From assembly GCF_030682845.1 (NCBI RefSeq), contig NZ_JAUXNK010000092.1, positions 1-64,000 on the forward strand: a DNA stretch of 64,000 nucleotides. The letters are read 5' to 3'. Below, in pieces: positions 29,416-39,804 of the stretch. Positions within the stretch are counted from its first letter, which is position 1. Every line of letters begins with the position of its first letter. A model generated the notes under the pieces. That model was not told the DNA's origin. It worked only from the letters and a program-made list of their open reading frames with translations, and searched no databases. The position numbers and the translations under genes are program-made. This stretch comes from Methanolobus sp. Its GTDB lineage: Archaea; Halobacteriota; Methanosarcinia; Methanosarcinales; Methanosarcinaceae.

Positions 29416-30057
29416 TCAAGAGTAGAGTTCCCGGAGATATCCTTGAAGTTCTGCATGGTCTTTTACGATCCTGTCTGCATACTCCAGATGTGCAGCATCC
29501 ACATAGGTTGGCAATCCTACACAAAAAAGCCCTGCATTCTTTGCAGCTTCAACTCCCAAAGGTGCATTCTCAATTACAATACATTCTTCCTTCTTGACGC
29601 AAAGCATTTCCACTGCTTTCAGGTATGGATCAGGAAAGGGCTTCCCCCGAATTACATCGTTGCCACTGATAATGACATCAAAAACACCAGAGTAAAATCT
29701 GTCTGTCATTTTTTCCACGGCATCCCTGTCAGAACCGGAAACAAGGGCAAGGTGAAATTGTTCATGCATTTCGCGCAGGAACTTTTCCATACCATTGAAT
29801 GGTTTCACATGGTCCACATTGAATAATTCATGTTTTCTTGCAGGAACCGAAATGAAGATATCGTCACTGAAAACATGCTTTTCCTTCCGGAGCACCCTTT
29901 CTACAATTCCCCGGTCATTGGCACCCTCCATTTCAAATATATCCCTTATATCTACTTCAATTCCGGCTTCTTTAAAAGATGTCTTCCAGGCTGTGGCATG
30001 AAAGTACATGGAGTCTACCAATACGCCGTCTAGGTCAAAGATCAAAGCTTTTTTCAT
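29416..30057 (-). CDS. HAD-family hydrolase, beta-phosphoglucomutase-like
   Basis: MKKALIFDLDGVLVDSMYFHATAW; VIENAPLGVEAAKNAG. Confidence 0.88.
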   Translation of the reverse strand: MKKALIFDLDGVLVDSMYFHATAWKTSFKEAGIEVDIRDIFEMEGANDRGIVERVLRKEKHVFSDDIFISVPARKHELFNVDHVKPFNGMEKFLREMHEQFHLALVSGSDRDAVEKMTDRFYSGVFDVIISGNDVIRGKPFPDPYLKAVEMLCVKKEECIVIENAPLGVEAAKNAGLFCVGLPTYVDAAHLEYADRIVKDHAELQGYLRELYS

Positions 30058-30290
30058 GGCTATATACAAACAGCATATCTATATATAATTTATTTAAAAA
30101 GCCTTTTTTAAAATGAAAGTATGTACTTAGGGGGAATTCTGGAGTTGACCATTTTGTTTATCGTTCTTACCTGTGATCTTCAGAAGAAAGAAGATTGACT
30201 TACCGGGACAAAAACCCCAATGATGTGTCTTTTCTTTTAGCACCACCTAAGTTTAAGCTTCAGTTGTAATTTTAACTAGAATGCCAAGGA

Positions 30291-32096
30291 TTAGATATCA
30301 ACAAAATAAGGAACACTCAAATAAAAGGTACTGCCTTCACCAAGTTTTGATTCCACCCACAATTTACCTTCATGTTTCTCAATTATATTCTTTGCTATAG
30401 CAAGCCCAAGCCCATTTCCTCCGAACTTACGAGTTGAAGTGCCATCTACCTGATAGAACTTCTCAAATATTCTTGCCAGATTTTCCTTTGGAATGCCAGT
30501 TCCGGTGTCCCTGGTGTAGATAACTGCCCCATCATCATCCAGTAACGTACCTATTTCGATATCTTTGCCTTTGTCTGTGAATTTCAACGCATTGTCAATA
30601 ATCTTTGTAAGCGCATAAGCAAGCTTTTCAGGCTCTGCCTTCACGAAACTGTCAGTACCAAGTTTTATTGTAACATTTATACCTGAAGCATCGAGTTTCC
30701 CTTTAATCTCTCGACATGCCATCTCAACAACTCCATTAATATTTGTTTTTACCATGTTCAGTTTCCCCGTTTCATTATCTCCCCGAGCAACTTCCAAAAG
30801 GTCCTGAATCATCCAGTTCTGCTTTTCAAGGGCTTGCAAGGATTTTTGCAGGTAAAGGCGCCTTTTATCATTGTCATGCTCATCAATGGATATTTCTACG
30901 AATCCTTTCATTATATTTAGAGGAGTGCGTAATTCATGTGAAATATTTGCAATGATGTTGCTTTTCATTTGTTCCAGTTTCTTTATTTCCGTAATATCTT
31001 TTGTAACAGAGACATATTTCAGCTCATTCCTGTATTTCACACTCCCCATACTCAGGATAACATATTTCAGCGTGCCATCACGGGTGATGAAACTTAGCTC
31101 GTGTACAAAAGTGTCGCTAATCTCCGTATTTCTCAAAAAAAACCTAAGTTCTTCACTTTTTTCTTTAAAAAGAGAACACAAATCTAATCCTATCAACTCG
31201 TCTTCTTCAGACTCAGCTATTCCTACAAATGCCTCGTTTACAAACTCTATCTTCCCAACACCGTCACTAACAACTATTCCATCAAGGCTACCTGATATTA
31301 TCTTTGTGAGGTAGTTTCTTGTATCAAGCACTTCCGTAGCAGCTTTCTCTTTCTCGATTATCAGGTTACCTATATGCACTGCCATATCATTGAAAGAACT
31401 GGCAAGCTGACCAATCTCATTTTGAGAGTCGATGCTGACCTTGTGATCAAAGTTGCCTTCACCGAAGACCTCCACTCCTTCCCTGAGGTCCATTATTGGG
31501 CGGGAGATGACTGTACCTGCGACATATGCAACATTGGAACCGGCAATCATTAGTAAAAAAACGAATATTCCCAGAGTTACAGTGAATTTGTCTACTGTAG
31601 CACTTATACTTTCCTGGCTCACGCCAACATGAACCTCGCCGGCTTTTCCTCCAAGAATAGGATAAGAGATATCCCTGATATACCCTTCTTCTGTATCAAG
31701 CAGCATGGTGCTTGTCTCGCCAACAGCAGGATTCAATCCCCGCAGTTCCACCGGAAATCCCCGTTTGAAGGTATGAGCCATCACCTCCCCGCTTTCATCA
31801 ATTATGAATACATACACAACTTCAGGTTCACTTTCTTTTATCGTATCCACAAGCCACTGAAGACGGACCTGATTATCAGTGAGGATCGGATTTATGCTAT
31901 TCTCGGCCAGATTACGCGTGATAGAGATGCCTTTCTCATTAAGTTCTGTTTTCATCATATTCGTTTGGACCACATTGAGATACGAGCCCATCAGAATACC
32001 CAGGATGAGGATAATACCGACAACGTTGAGGATTAATTGTGTCCTGATGCTGAAGTGACCGAAATAGGCGGTAATCTTCCTTAACTGTTTGTCCAT
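30291..32096 (-). CDS. Membrane sensor histidine kinase (HAMP-PAS-HisKA-HATPase)
   Basis: NIIANISHELRTPLNIMKGF H-box; DNALKFTDKGK; DTGTGIPKENLARIFEKFYQVDGTSTRKFGGNGLGLAIAKNII. Confidence 0.92.
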   Translation of the reverse strand: MDKQLRKITAYFGHFSIRTQLILNVVGIILILGILMGSYLNVVQTNMMKTELNEKGISITRNLAENSINPILTDNQVRLQWLVDTIKESEPEVVYVFIIDESGEVMAHTFKRGFPVELRGLNPAVGETSTMLLDTEEGYIRDISYPILGGKAGEVHVGVSQESISATVDKFTVTLGIFVFLLMIAGSNVAYVAGTVISRPIMDLREGVEVFGEGNFDHKVSIDSQNEIGQLASSFNDMAVHIGNLIIEKEKAATEVLDTRNYLTKIISGSLDGIVVSDGVGKIEFVNEAFVGIAESEEDELIGLDLCSLFKEKSEELRFFLRNTEISDTFVHELSFITRDGTLKYVILSMGSVKYRNELKYVSVTKDITEIKKLEQMKSNIIANISHELRTPLNIMKGFVEISIDEHDNDKRRLYLQKSLQALEKQNWMIQDLLEVARGDNETGKLNMVKTNINGVVEMACREIKGKLDASGINVTIKLGTDSFVKAEPEKLAYALTKIIDNALKFTDKGKDIEIGTLLDDDGAVIYTRDTGTGIPKENLARIFEKFYQVDGTSTRKFGGNGLGLAIAKNIIEKHEGKLWVESKLGEGSTFYLSVPYFVDI

Positions 32097-32098
32097 TG

Positions 32099-33034
32099 TT
32101 ACTCAACCTTCCGCGAATCATCTTCGTAGCTTGCATATGTATCATGGTCCATTTGAAGGAACATATCAAAATACATGTTCTTCAGAACATCCCGTCCACT
32201 GGATGAATCGTGCATCCTGAGCAGTGAGGTCTTTATCTTATCCCTGAATCCCTTATCAGTGTCCGGGTGGACCGCAACTGCATGGACGAGTTGCGGTGGA
32301 GATGTATGTATTATCTGCAAATTCGACGAATAATCCTCAGAATCCTCCACGACATAAGCCCACATAACACAATCAACCTCAGCACCGTCAAGAGTCCCCT
32401 GAGCAATCATATTAATAAAATTATCCTGGCTGTTACTGTAGATATAGCTGGAAAAATAAGAATCAGGAGATTCATTTATCAAAGGGCGCATATAGTCGGG
32501 AACAACTTCTCCGCGATTAAAGCGATAACTATTGAATGCAAATCGTTTGTTGCGCAAATCTTCCAAGGAGTTGATATTGCCATCAGACCTTGTGATCACA
32601 TATGAGGAATAGCGTATATCTCCATGAATTACAGGCACTGCAATTACCTGCATTCCAAAATCCTCATAGCCTTCGAAATAATCGCTCTCCCTTACGAATA
32701 CAGCATCCAGATATTTAGTTTTCAGCAAATAGTTTATTTCAGCAGGATTATCCCTCTGGACAAGCTCAAAATCAAGACCTGTATCTTTTGACAGGTAGTC
32801 AAGGAAGTCCTGATAGTATTCCATGGTCATTTTTGGTGATGCCATTGAAAAAACACCTATGCGGACAGATTTGCCCTTAGTATCCTGTTTATCAAGAATA
32901 TCTGTATTCCCAAGAGATACTTTCAAAGCCTTCTCGCTTTCGAAACATCCGCTAGAAACCGTTACCAGTACAATGATTATAAGAAGGGAGATCAGGAGGA
33001 GGTACTTACCGTAATTCACTTTAGGTCCTTTCAT
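32099..33034 (-). CDS. PhnD-like phosphate/phosphonate-binding lipoprotein
   Basis: Signal peptide plus lipobox-like SSGCFE; VRIGVFSMASPKMTMEYYQDFLDYLSKDTGLDFEL. Confidence 0.8.
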   Translation of the reverse strand: MKGPKVNYGKYLLLISLLIIIVLVTVSSGCFESEKALKVSLGNTDILDKQDTKGKSVRIGVFSMASPKMTMEYYQDFLDYLSKDTGLDFELVQRDNPAEINYLLKTKYLDAVFVRESDYFEGYEDFGMQVIAVPVIHGDIRYSSYVITRSDGNINSLEDLRNKRFAFNSYRFNRGEVVPDYMRPLINESPDSYFSSYIYSNSQDNFINMIAQGTLDGAEVDCVMWAYVVEDSEDYSSNLQIIHTSPPQLVHAVAVHPDTDKGFRDKIKTSLLRMHDSSSGRDVLKNMYFDMFLQMDHDTYASYEDDSRKVE

Positions 33035-33183
33035 TCTTTATCCACAACAACATCGTTTTTGATTCCATATATTGACTAAAATATATGCTACAAATGTATT
33101 TAAAATATAAATAGATTTATAGTATTTAAAAGTATAGATTTATATACATAAAATGCTAATTGTATATATAAAGGTCGATTTCT

Positions 33184-34065
33184 ATGTCTCAAAATAATAA
33201 ATACATATTAGGAGTCATTGTTTGCTTATTGCTGCTTTTTGTTATATTTCTGTCACACTCAGTTTTCCAGGAGAAGGACGTATTAACAACGCCTTCCACT
33301 AATGCTGGAAGCAAGATATTTATCAAAGGTTCGGATACGATTCTGCCTGTTTCAATCGCCGAATCCAAAATTTACATGGATCTGCACCCCGGCAATGAGA
33401 TTATCGTCATTGGAGGAGGTTCTTCTCTAGGACTTGCCAGTTTCATTGAAGGCGAGGTTGAAATCGCTATGGCCTCACGAAAAATAAAAGAATCAGAGAT
33501 CACAAGTGCGACTAATAAAGGCATTGAGCCTGTAGAGACTATCATTGGATGGGATGGCATATCTGTTATCGTCAACAAGAATAATCCTCTTGAGAGCTTA
33601 AGCGTTGAACAACTCCAAATGGTCTACAGCGGAGAAATTACAAACTGGAAGGAACTTGGAGGCAATGACGAGAAGATCAGGGTTCTGGTTCGTGACCAAA
33701 GCTCAGGAACCTACGGATTTTTCAAGGAACATGTACTCGGGGACAAAGCCTATACTAAAAACGCGATTATTGAACCTAACACCGAAGCTGTGGTCAAGGA
33801 TGTCTCATTGAACACGGCATCTCTAGGATACATCGGACTCGCATATATGGATGAAAGTGTGAGAATGATTGGACTTGGCACATCAGAAGGCACATTTTAT
33901 CCTAATGCCGATACGATCAGGAGAGGAACCTACCCGCTTTCCAGACCACTTTACTATTATACCGATGGTGAGCCTGAGGGAACTGTAAAAGAATATATTG
34001 ATTTTGTATTGAGTGCTCAGGGGCAGGAAATTCTCTCTGATATTGGGTATCTGCCAATCAACTAA
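33184..34065 (+). CDS. PstS-like phosphate-binding protein
   Basis: FIKGSDTILPVSIAESKIY; VIGGGSSLGLASFIEGEVEIAMASRKIKESE; RDQSSGTYGFFKEHVLG. Confidence 0.9.
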   Translation: MSQNNKYILGVIVCLLLLFVIFLSHSVFQEKDVLTTPSTNAGSKIFIKGSDTILPVSIAESKIYMDLHPGNEIIVIGGGSSLGLASFIEGEVEIAMASRKIKESEITSATNKGIEPVETIIGWDGISVIVNKNNPLESLSVEQLQMVYSGEITNWKELGGNDEKIRVLVRDQSSGTYGFFKEHVLGDKAYTKNAIIEPNTEAVVKDVSLNTASLGYIGLAYMDESVRMIGLGTSEGTFYPNADTIRRGTYPLSRPLYYYTDGEPEGTVKEYIDFVLSAQGQEILSDIGYLPIN

Positions 34066-34497
34066 ACTTGCTAGGATAGGAAGAGCAATATCTCACGTTA
34101 TGATGAGATTCCCATGTTGTTGCAATTATGCGCTATAAGTGCATATTTATCTTATTTTACTCCATTGTCTTGCCTTGCGGCATGGTAATTATTTGAAGTT
34201 TGCGTAATCATTGAACCTATAAAAAAGCGTCCATATTGCAGCCACAGAGAACATTGAGTTCACAGAGAGGTATTTCACACTCCGGGTGGGAATCTTCCGG
34301 GCCACTATTTGGTCTAAATCTGATAATTGAAAAACTAAATGATTACTAAGTAAGTAAATTACTCGATAATCGATAATAGAACTACATAATCTATAGGGGG
34401 AGTATTATTATCACAGTAATCCAATTTAAACCAAAACCCAAGTTAAAGGTAGTAGACTGAAGAAAATATATAATAATGGTATAAATGGGGTGAATAA

Positions 34498-34632
34498 TTG
34501 AAGCAGCTAAAAGAATGTCCTGAATGTAAGGCACTCCTGAGTGATATGGACCAAAGCACACAGCATTGTGAAATATGTGGATACTGGACACGGAAGGGCA
34601 CTGCCAGACTTGAACAGATAATGGTATGTTGA
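34498..34632 (+). CDS. Small zinc-ribbon protein, TTG start (44 aa)
   Basis: LKQLKECPECKALLSDMDQSTQHCEICGYWTRKGTARLEQIMVC*; two CxxC knuckles; GGGGTG upstream. Confidence 0.55.
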   Translation: MKQLKECPECKALLSDMDQSTQHCEICGYWTRKGTARLEQIMVC

Positions 34633-34646
34633 GGAGGGAAACTAAT

Positions 34647-34784
34647 ATGTGTTTTTGGGTTCAATTCCAAGATGAAGACATTTTAAGAGAGGTGCCTATA
34701 CACGCCGATACAACAGAAGAGGCTAAAGATATATTCCAGCAAGATTTTCCTGATGTGAGTCAGTTTGAGTTGATATCCCCTTAA
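34647..34784 (+). CDS. Small hypothetical protein (45 aa)
   Basis: MCFWVQFQDEDILREVPIHADTTEEAKDIFQQDFPDVSQFELISP* preceded by GAGGAGG. Confidence 0.55.
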   Translation: MCFWVQFQDEDILREVPIHADTTEEAKDIFQQDFPDVSQFELISP

Positions 34785-35196
34785 AGTGCACAAATATTTA
34801 ATCTTATTCTTTTTCAAGTGCACATCTAACTCAACTTCTTCTCCCGGTATTGGTTGTGGTAGTAAGCATGACTTAATAAACTTCTACTATTCATCAAATG
34901 ACGCTTATAAAACAACGATACATTTTTAAGTATCCTATATATACATGTTTCCAATATATCTGTGACATGACTAAATATGACTTTAACTGCCAGTGAGAAT
35001 TAGAACCTGGTTCAAATTAATTTCAATGGTTACTATTCGACACAGTAAACAATATAAACACCCTGAAATGACATTATATCAATAATGATTTATCGATGAT
35101 ATGACTAATTGACCATAAGATAGGCCTGCTTTATGGTTATGCCCTGATCATTATCAGGTGTTATGGCTTAAAATAATCGCAATGAATTAAAATAAA

Positions 35197-35379
35197 ATGA
35201 TAGTTAACGGCGTGAAGAAAGAAATAAGATCAATTGCTTATAGTCCTCAGCATGGCTATCTGTCACAGGATTACCTGGGAGGCAGGCGCACATCTCATGA
35301 AACGATATACTCGATGATGTTCAAAACAATCGACTGCATTTTAGATGATCACTACGGACCAAGACTCAAGAGGAAATAA
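35197..35379 (+). CDS. Small hypothetical protein coupled to the FilR1 regulator by a TAATG overlap
   Basis: 60-aa ORF whose TAA overlaps the ATG of the next gene. Confidence 0.35.
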   Translation: MIVNGVKKEIRSIAYSPQHGYLSQDYLGGRRTSHETIYSMMFKTIDCILDDHYGPRLKRK

Positions 35380-36161
35380 TGAAAACAGAGCTAATAAGTA
35401 CAGTGTTCCTCTCAGAAAAAAGAAAGAACACTCTCCTCATGTTGATGGAGCGGCCGGCCACCATAGATGAGATTAAGGATTCCCTCACAGGAACCACCAG
35501 TGCAATAATGGCTCAGATGAAGATCCTTCTTGAGCAGGGTCTCATTGAACAGTCAGCTGATGAATACAGCCTGACATATATAGGGAAGATCATATTACGA
35601 AAGATAAAGCCCCTGATGGAAGCGCTGAATGTCCTTGAGGAGAATAAGGAATACTGGGAAAGCAGGGATATGAGCGCTATACCTGATCCACTACTGGACA
35701 GGATTGGCGACCTTGGGCAGATAATGGTATATCAGCCTGATCTCAACCATCTTTTTGAGCCACCGACAGCATTGCTTACGAGTTTAAGGCAATCTTCATC
35801 AGTATGCACATTCTATTCGTATTTCTGTCCAAGTTGCCCTATGAATTATTCCGAACTGGCAAAAAAAGAAGTAAATTTCAATTTGATGTTGACCAGGTCT
35901 GTATACAATAGGTTGAAAGATGAATATACGGAACAGTATAATGCCATGATGGATTCTCCAAGTTCCAATATGTTCATATGTGAAGATAACACGATTCGTC
36001 TGGGCGCTCTCTCTATAACGGATAATCTCATGCTGATTGCCTTTTTCAACAAACAGGGGATTTTCGATCACAAAAAAGTCATCACTTTTGAGAACAGTGC
36101 ACGTCAGTGGGGATTGGACCTTTTTGAGCAATACAAGCAAACCGCTGAAAAAGTTAAATGA
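35379..36161 (+). CDS. Helix-turn-helix FilR1-domain regulator (Msr-like)
   Basis: MKTELISTVFLSEKRKNTLLMLMERPATIDEIKDSLTGTTSAIMAQMKIL; close paralog of 56263-57045. Confidence 0.85.
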   Translation: MKTELISTVFLSEKRKNTLLMLMERPATIDEIKDSLTGTTSAIMAQMKILLEQGLIEQSADEYSLTYIGKIILRKIKPLMEALNVLEENKEYWESRDMSAIPDPLLDRIGDLGQIMVYQPDLNHLFEPPTALLTSLRQSSSVCTFYSYFCPSCPMNYSELAKKEVNFNLMLTRSVYNRLKDEYTEQYNAMMDSPSSNMFICEDNTIRLGALSITDNLMLIAFFNKQGIFDHKKVITFENSARQWGLDLFEQYKQTAEKVK

Positions 36162-36328
36162 AATATAACCTCCAGTCACTGCAGAATATTGACATCAATT
36201 ATTTATCCGAATTATATTTTTTTGCCTACGGCTTTTTATTGTTTTATTTTGCGATAATTCATAAAAAGGCCTTTTTTGTATGTCTGTATGACTTAATATC
36301 AAATTTCCTTATGTCCCTATTCATGGTC

Positions 36329-36341
36329 TCGATATTATCGA
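36329..36341. promoter_or_regulatory. Palindrome TCGAT-ATT-ATCGA in a conserved upstream block
   Basis: TTCATGGTCTCGATATTATCGAAGGTGTTAATTTTTTTCCTGCCGGGGTTTTCC, similar to blocks at 51816 and 57107. Confidence 0.65.
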
Positions 36342-36462
36342 AGGTGTTAATTTTTTTCCTGCCGGGGTTTTCCTGAATGCTTTAGATTAAGAATATGCTC
36401 TCGGTAAAAACTACAATTCAAACCTTGAACAGGCAATTGATAATAATAATGGCATTGACTAA

Positions 36463-36486
36463 TTACCGGGAGTTATTATATATATC
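36463..36486 (+). promoter_or_regulatory. Shared promoter box TTACCGGGAGTTATTATATATATC
   Basis: Matches 57241, 57637 and minus-strand 51671-51694. Confidence 0.65.
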
Positions 36487-36641
36487 TATGCCCAGATACC
36501 AATTAGTGTCAATAATGACAAATTCATAATTTGCATGGTTGACTGCGAAAAGATTTGATTTCAGATTGGTGGTTATGGATGGAAAAAGTGTACTATTTTC
36601 GCCATTCCTAACCAGTAATAACAAAAGATTGGTGATGAATT

Positions 36642-37754
36642 ATGCCAGCACAAGATTATATCCCAATAGATCAAAATTGGCTAGGAAATGCAGGAAAGTT
36701 ATGGACTACTCCATGGGTGGACAAGCCATCGGATAGAGTTATCGTGGACCCTATTATACTGTCACACGCAGCCACTCTATTCAGAAAGAACGCAGGGTAC
36801 TTCTATTCGAATCCTGATGAAGCAGTAAGGATGGTTTGTGCCGCCTGTGAACTCTACGATGTCACTCCGGTTGGTCACTACCTTTATGCAGATTACTGGG
36901 GAGCCGACTACGGAGCTGAAATAAAGATTCAGACAAATGCTCCACCAGGTATCACAAACCGCCCGATAAAGACTGCTGAAGATGTCGATAAGTTTGAAGT
37001 GCTGAGCACAGAAGAACTGGTCAAAGGCCCGACCCTTGCGACACACTACAAAGCACTTGACACAGTGAAGAATGAATATCCACAGATGTTCGCCCCTATC
37101 ACTCAGCTGGGTGGTACCATGGAAGTAGCTACCAACTGGGCTTCAATTGAAGATGTATTCATGTGGATGATCACAGAACCTGAACTTGTCGACAAGCTAT
37201 GTATAAAGGCCGGAGACCACATGGTCAATGCCTGCAGAGCAACAGCCGAGAGGTATGGAGCAAACGTCATGATCACCGGTTCAGTAATAGCAAGCGGTGA
37301 CCTCATGGACAGGGAACAGATCAAGAGGTTCAGTTACCAGCCCGTATCCAGAGCTGTCAGGAAAGTCCTGAGCGCAGGCGCAGGTCCGGGTGTCTATTAC
37401 CACCTCTGTGGAAACCACACCGACGACTTCGACCTGTGGAAAGATGCACCAATGAGCCCGTTCACCATTGTCCAGATAGGATATGACGGACAGAAAATAT
37501 TCCCGACATCAAAGCTGGTAGAAAACTTCGGAGACAGGTGCACATGCTTTGGAACTGTTGATACAAAGCTGGTTGACCGCGGTACACCTGCACAGGTCTA
37601 TGCACAGGCCAAGGAACAGGTCCTTGCCGGTAAGGACAGCCCAAGAGGTTTCATCCTGGGAACTGCATGCGAATGCCCAACCAACGCTCCACCTGTGAAC
37701 GTCCATGCACTTGTAAGGGCAGCAAAGGATTTCGGAAAGTATGAGAAGTTCTGA
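36642..37754 (+). CDS. Uroporphyrinogen-decarboxylase (URO-D) family methyltransferase
   Basis: MtaA/CmuA-like fold; putative zinc-site HLCGN and [10 protein letters not shown]. Confidence 0.85.
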   Translation: MPAQDYIPIDQNWLGNAGKLWTTPWVDKPSDRVIVDPIILSHAATLFRKNAGYFYSNPDEAVRMVCAACELYDVTPVGHYLYADYWGADYGAEIKIQTNAPPGITNRPIKTAEDVDKFEVLSTEELVKGPTLATHYKALDTVKNEYPQMFAPITQLGGTMEVATNWASIEDVFMWMITEPELVDKLCIKAGDHMVNACRATAERYGANVMITGSVIASGDLMDREQIKRFSYQPVSRAVRKVLSAGAGPGVYYHLCGNHTDDFDLWKDAPMSPFTIVQIGYDGQKIFPTSKLVENFGDRCTCFGTVDTKLVDRGTPAQVYAQAKEQVLAGKDSPRGFILGTACECPTNAPPVNVHALVRAAKDFGKYEKF

Positions 37755-37798
37755 GAAAGGGGATGAACAACAACAGTACAAAATAATGAGGGTTTCTT

Positions 37799-38260
37799 AT
37801 GGATATAAAGATAACTGAACAAGTGGACAATTTATTGAAGGACAACGGCGTGAGGAAAGAGGAGATCCTGGACATAATCAAGAAGGCTGAATCCAGCGGT
37901 CAAAAACTCAAGTCAAAGGATGGAAACACCTGTATTGCAAAGGGTGCATCCGAGAACCTGACCATCTACGCTGTTTATTCTGCAACTGAACTGCTTGATG
38001 TCTACGCCCACAAAATGAACATCCTCGGAATCACCGGCGGAGAGATCAAGCCAGTGGAGTACGATGATGCAAGTGACTGGATATGTGCAAAGTGCGGAGA
38101 GGTCGCACTGGAGAGGAATGTTGACATGAGCTACCTGGGAGTCACCAGGCCAGGCCCTGGTCTCGTCTGTGCCAAATGCGGCGAAATGTATGTCTCAGCC
38201 GGCATGGCAAAGTCAACACTCAAAACAGCAGAAGCGATCCTTGAAGAAAAAAGAGCTTAA
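37799..38260 (+). CDS. DVU_1557-like redox protein, two CxxC knuckles
   Basis: WICAKCGEVALERNVDMSYLGVTRPGPGLVCAKCGEMYVSAGMAKSTLKTAEAILEEKRA. Confidence 0.7.
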   Translation: MDIKITEQVDNLLKDNGVRKEEILDIIKKAESSGQKLKSKDGNTCIAKGASENLTIYAVYSATELLDVYAHKMNILGITGGEIKPVEYDDASDWICAKCGEVALERNVDMSYLGVTRPGPGLVCAKCGEMYVSAGMAKSTLKTAEAILEEKRA

Positions 38261-38322
38261 GAATACCTGAGAATCAGAGGGATTCTCGGGTAGATTACCA
38301 CCACCAACCAGAGAGGGAACAG

Positions 38323-39765
38323 ATGGAACCGATAAGCACAGTAGAAAGCCTTTGTCCGGAGTGCCTTGGAAAAATAGGCGGCATCAAGTATGCAGAGAAC
38401 GGACAAGTCTACATAAAGAAGGAGTGCCCTGACCATGGTAGTTTTACAACCCTTATATCTGAAGATATAGGTCACTACCGACAAATGGAGGAATGTTTCG
38501 AGGTCAATAGGTCACGTGCCAGGGCATCTTTAACTGATGTGGAAAAAGGCTGCCCCTTCGACTGCGGCCTCTGTCCCTCTCATAAACAGGATACCTGCCT
38601 GGCAGTGGTGGAAGTAACAGACAGGTGCGACATGGGATGTGCTTATTGTTTCGCCAGTTCTTCAATGGATAAGAGCCTTGACCCCGATATGGACACAATA
38701 AGGTTCATGTTCGAAACAGTAAAGAAATGCCAGAACAAACCAACCTGCATACAGATCTCGGGAGGAGAACCAACTCTGCGGGATGACCTGCCTGAGATAA
38801 TAAGGATGGGAAAGGAAGTAGGCATCGATCACATAGAATTAAATACCAATGGTCGCAGAATCGCCAGCGACCAGGATTATTTTGATAAGATCGCCTCAGC
38901 AGGTATAGATGCTATCTATCTTGGATTTGATGGCGTATCCGATGATATTTATATAAAAAGGACCGGAAAGAAGCTCTTTGACATAAAGGCCGAGGTCATC
39001 AACAGATGTGAGAAGGCCGGCATCGGCGTTGTTCTTGTGCCTCTTGTGGCTAAGAACTATAACCTGCACGAAGTCGGCAGGATCATAGAGTTTGCAGGCA
39101 GCAGGGTCCCGACCGTAAGAGGCGTGCACTTCCAGCCTGTATTCTATTCCGGCCGTGCACCTTCAGGTCGTGAAGGAAGGATTACCATTCTCGAACTTCT
39201 CCGGGAGGTCGAGAAGCAGACCAAGGGGCAGCTTAAGGTTGAGAATTTCACACCTTCACTGATGCCTCATGCCCATTGCGGAGCAACCTGCCTGACAGTC
39301 ATTGACAGCAATGGCTTCCTGCCACTGACCAATGTCTCACTGGGAGCACTCAAATCCGCTTCTGATGTAGCAAGCAAAACAAAGAAGTCTATCATGGGCA
39401 GGTGGAGAGGTTCTGAGAAGGATGCTCAGAAGTCCTCATGCGGCGATCTGCTTATTAAAAGCTCATGCTGCGAGAAGCCTATAAGCCAGCTGACAGTGAA
39501 AGGCTCATGCTGTGAAAAGCCGATCACTGATGTCCTTCCACAGAACTCCCTTCTGGGCGGGGGATGGGCGGACTTTATTGAGATGAGCAAGAACAGCTAT
39601 CTCACTATCTCAACAATGGCATTCCAGGACGTCTGGTCATACGAGAAAGAAAGAGTGGAGAACTGCTGCATACATGTGGTGACACGTGATGGGAGGTTTG
39701 TTCCCTTCTGCAACTACAATATGACCGATTGTGACGGCAAGTTCCTTTACAGGAATGCCGCTTAA
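38323..39765 (+). CDS. Radical SAM protein, TrsS-like
   Basis: EVTDRCDMGCAYCFASSS (CxxxCxxC); N-terminal CPECLGKIGGIKYAENGQVYIKKECPDHG; Cys-pair insertion SSCCEKPISQLTVKGSCCEKPITDV. Confidence 0.8.
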   Translation: MEPISTVESLCPECLGKIGGIKYAENGQVYIKKECPDHGSFTTLISEDIGHYRQMEECFEVNRSRARASLTDVEKGCPFDCGLCPSHKQDTCLAVVEVTDRCDMGCAYCFASSSMDKSLDPDMDTIRFMFETVKKCQNKPTCIQISGGEPTLRDDLPEIIRMGKEVGIDHIELNTNGRRIASDQDYFDKIASAGIDAIYLGFDGVSDDIYIKRTGKKLFDIKAEVINRCEKAGIGVVLVPLVAKNYNLHEVGRIIEFAGSRVPTVRGVHFQPVFYSGRAPSGREGRITILELLREVEKQTKGQLKVENFTPSLMPHAHCGATCLTVIDSNGFLPLTNVSLGALKSASDVASKTKKSIMGRWRGSEKDAQKSSCGDLLIKSSCCEKPISQLTVKGSCCEKPITDVLPQNSLLGGGWADFIEMSKNSYLTISTMAFQDVWSYEKERVENCCIHVVTRDGRFVPFCNYNMTDCDGKFLYRNAA

Positions 39766-39804
39766 TCATTACTTTTTATTTCTGAGGAAAACAGGAGGCG
39801 TAAC

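Noticed and set aside
35143-35162. CCTGAT-CATT-ATCAGG inverted repeat upstream of FilR1 as another copy of the regulon palindrome
   Set aside because: Arm sequence and spacing differ from TTGAT-N3-ATCAA and no shared promoter box follows at the expected distance.
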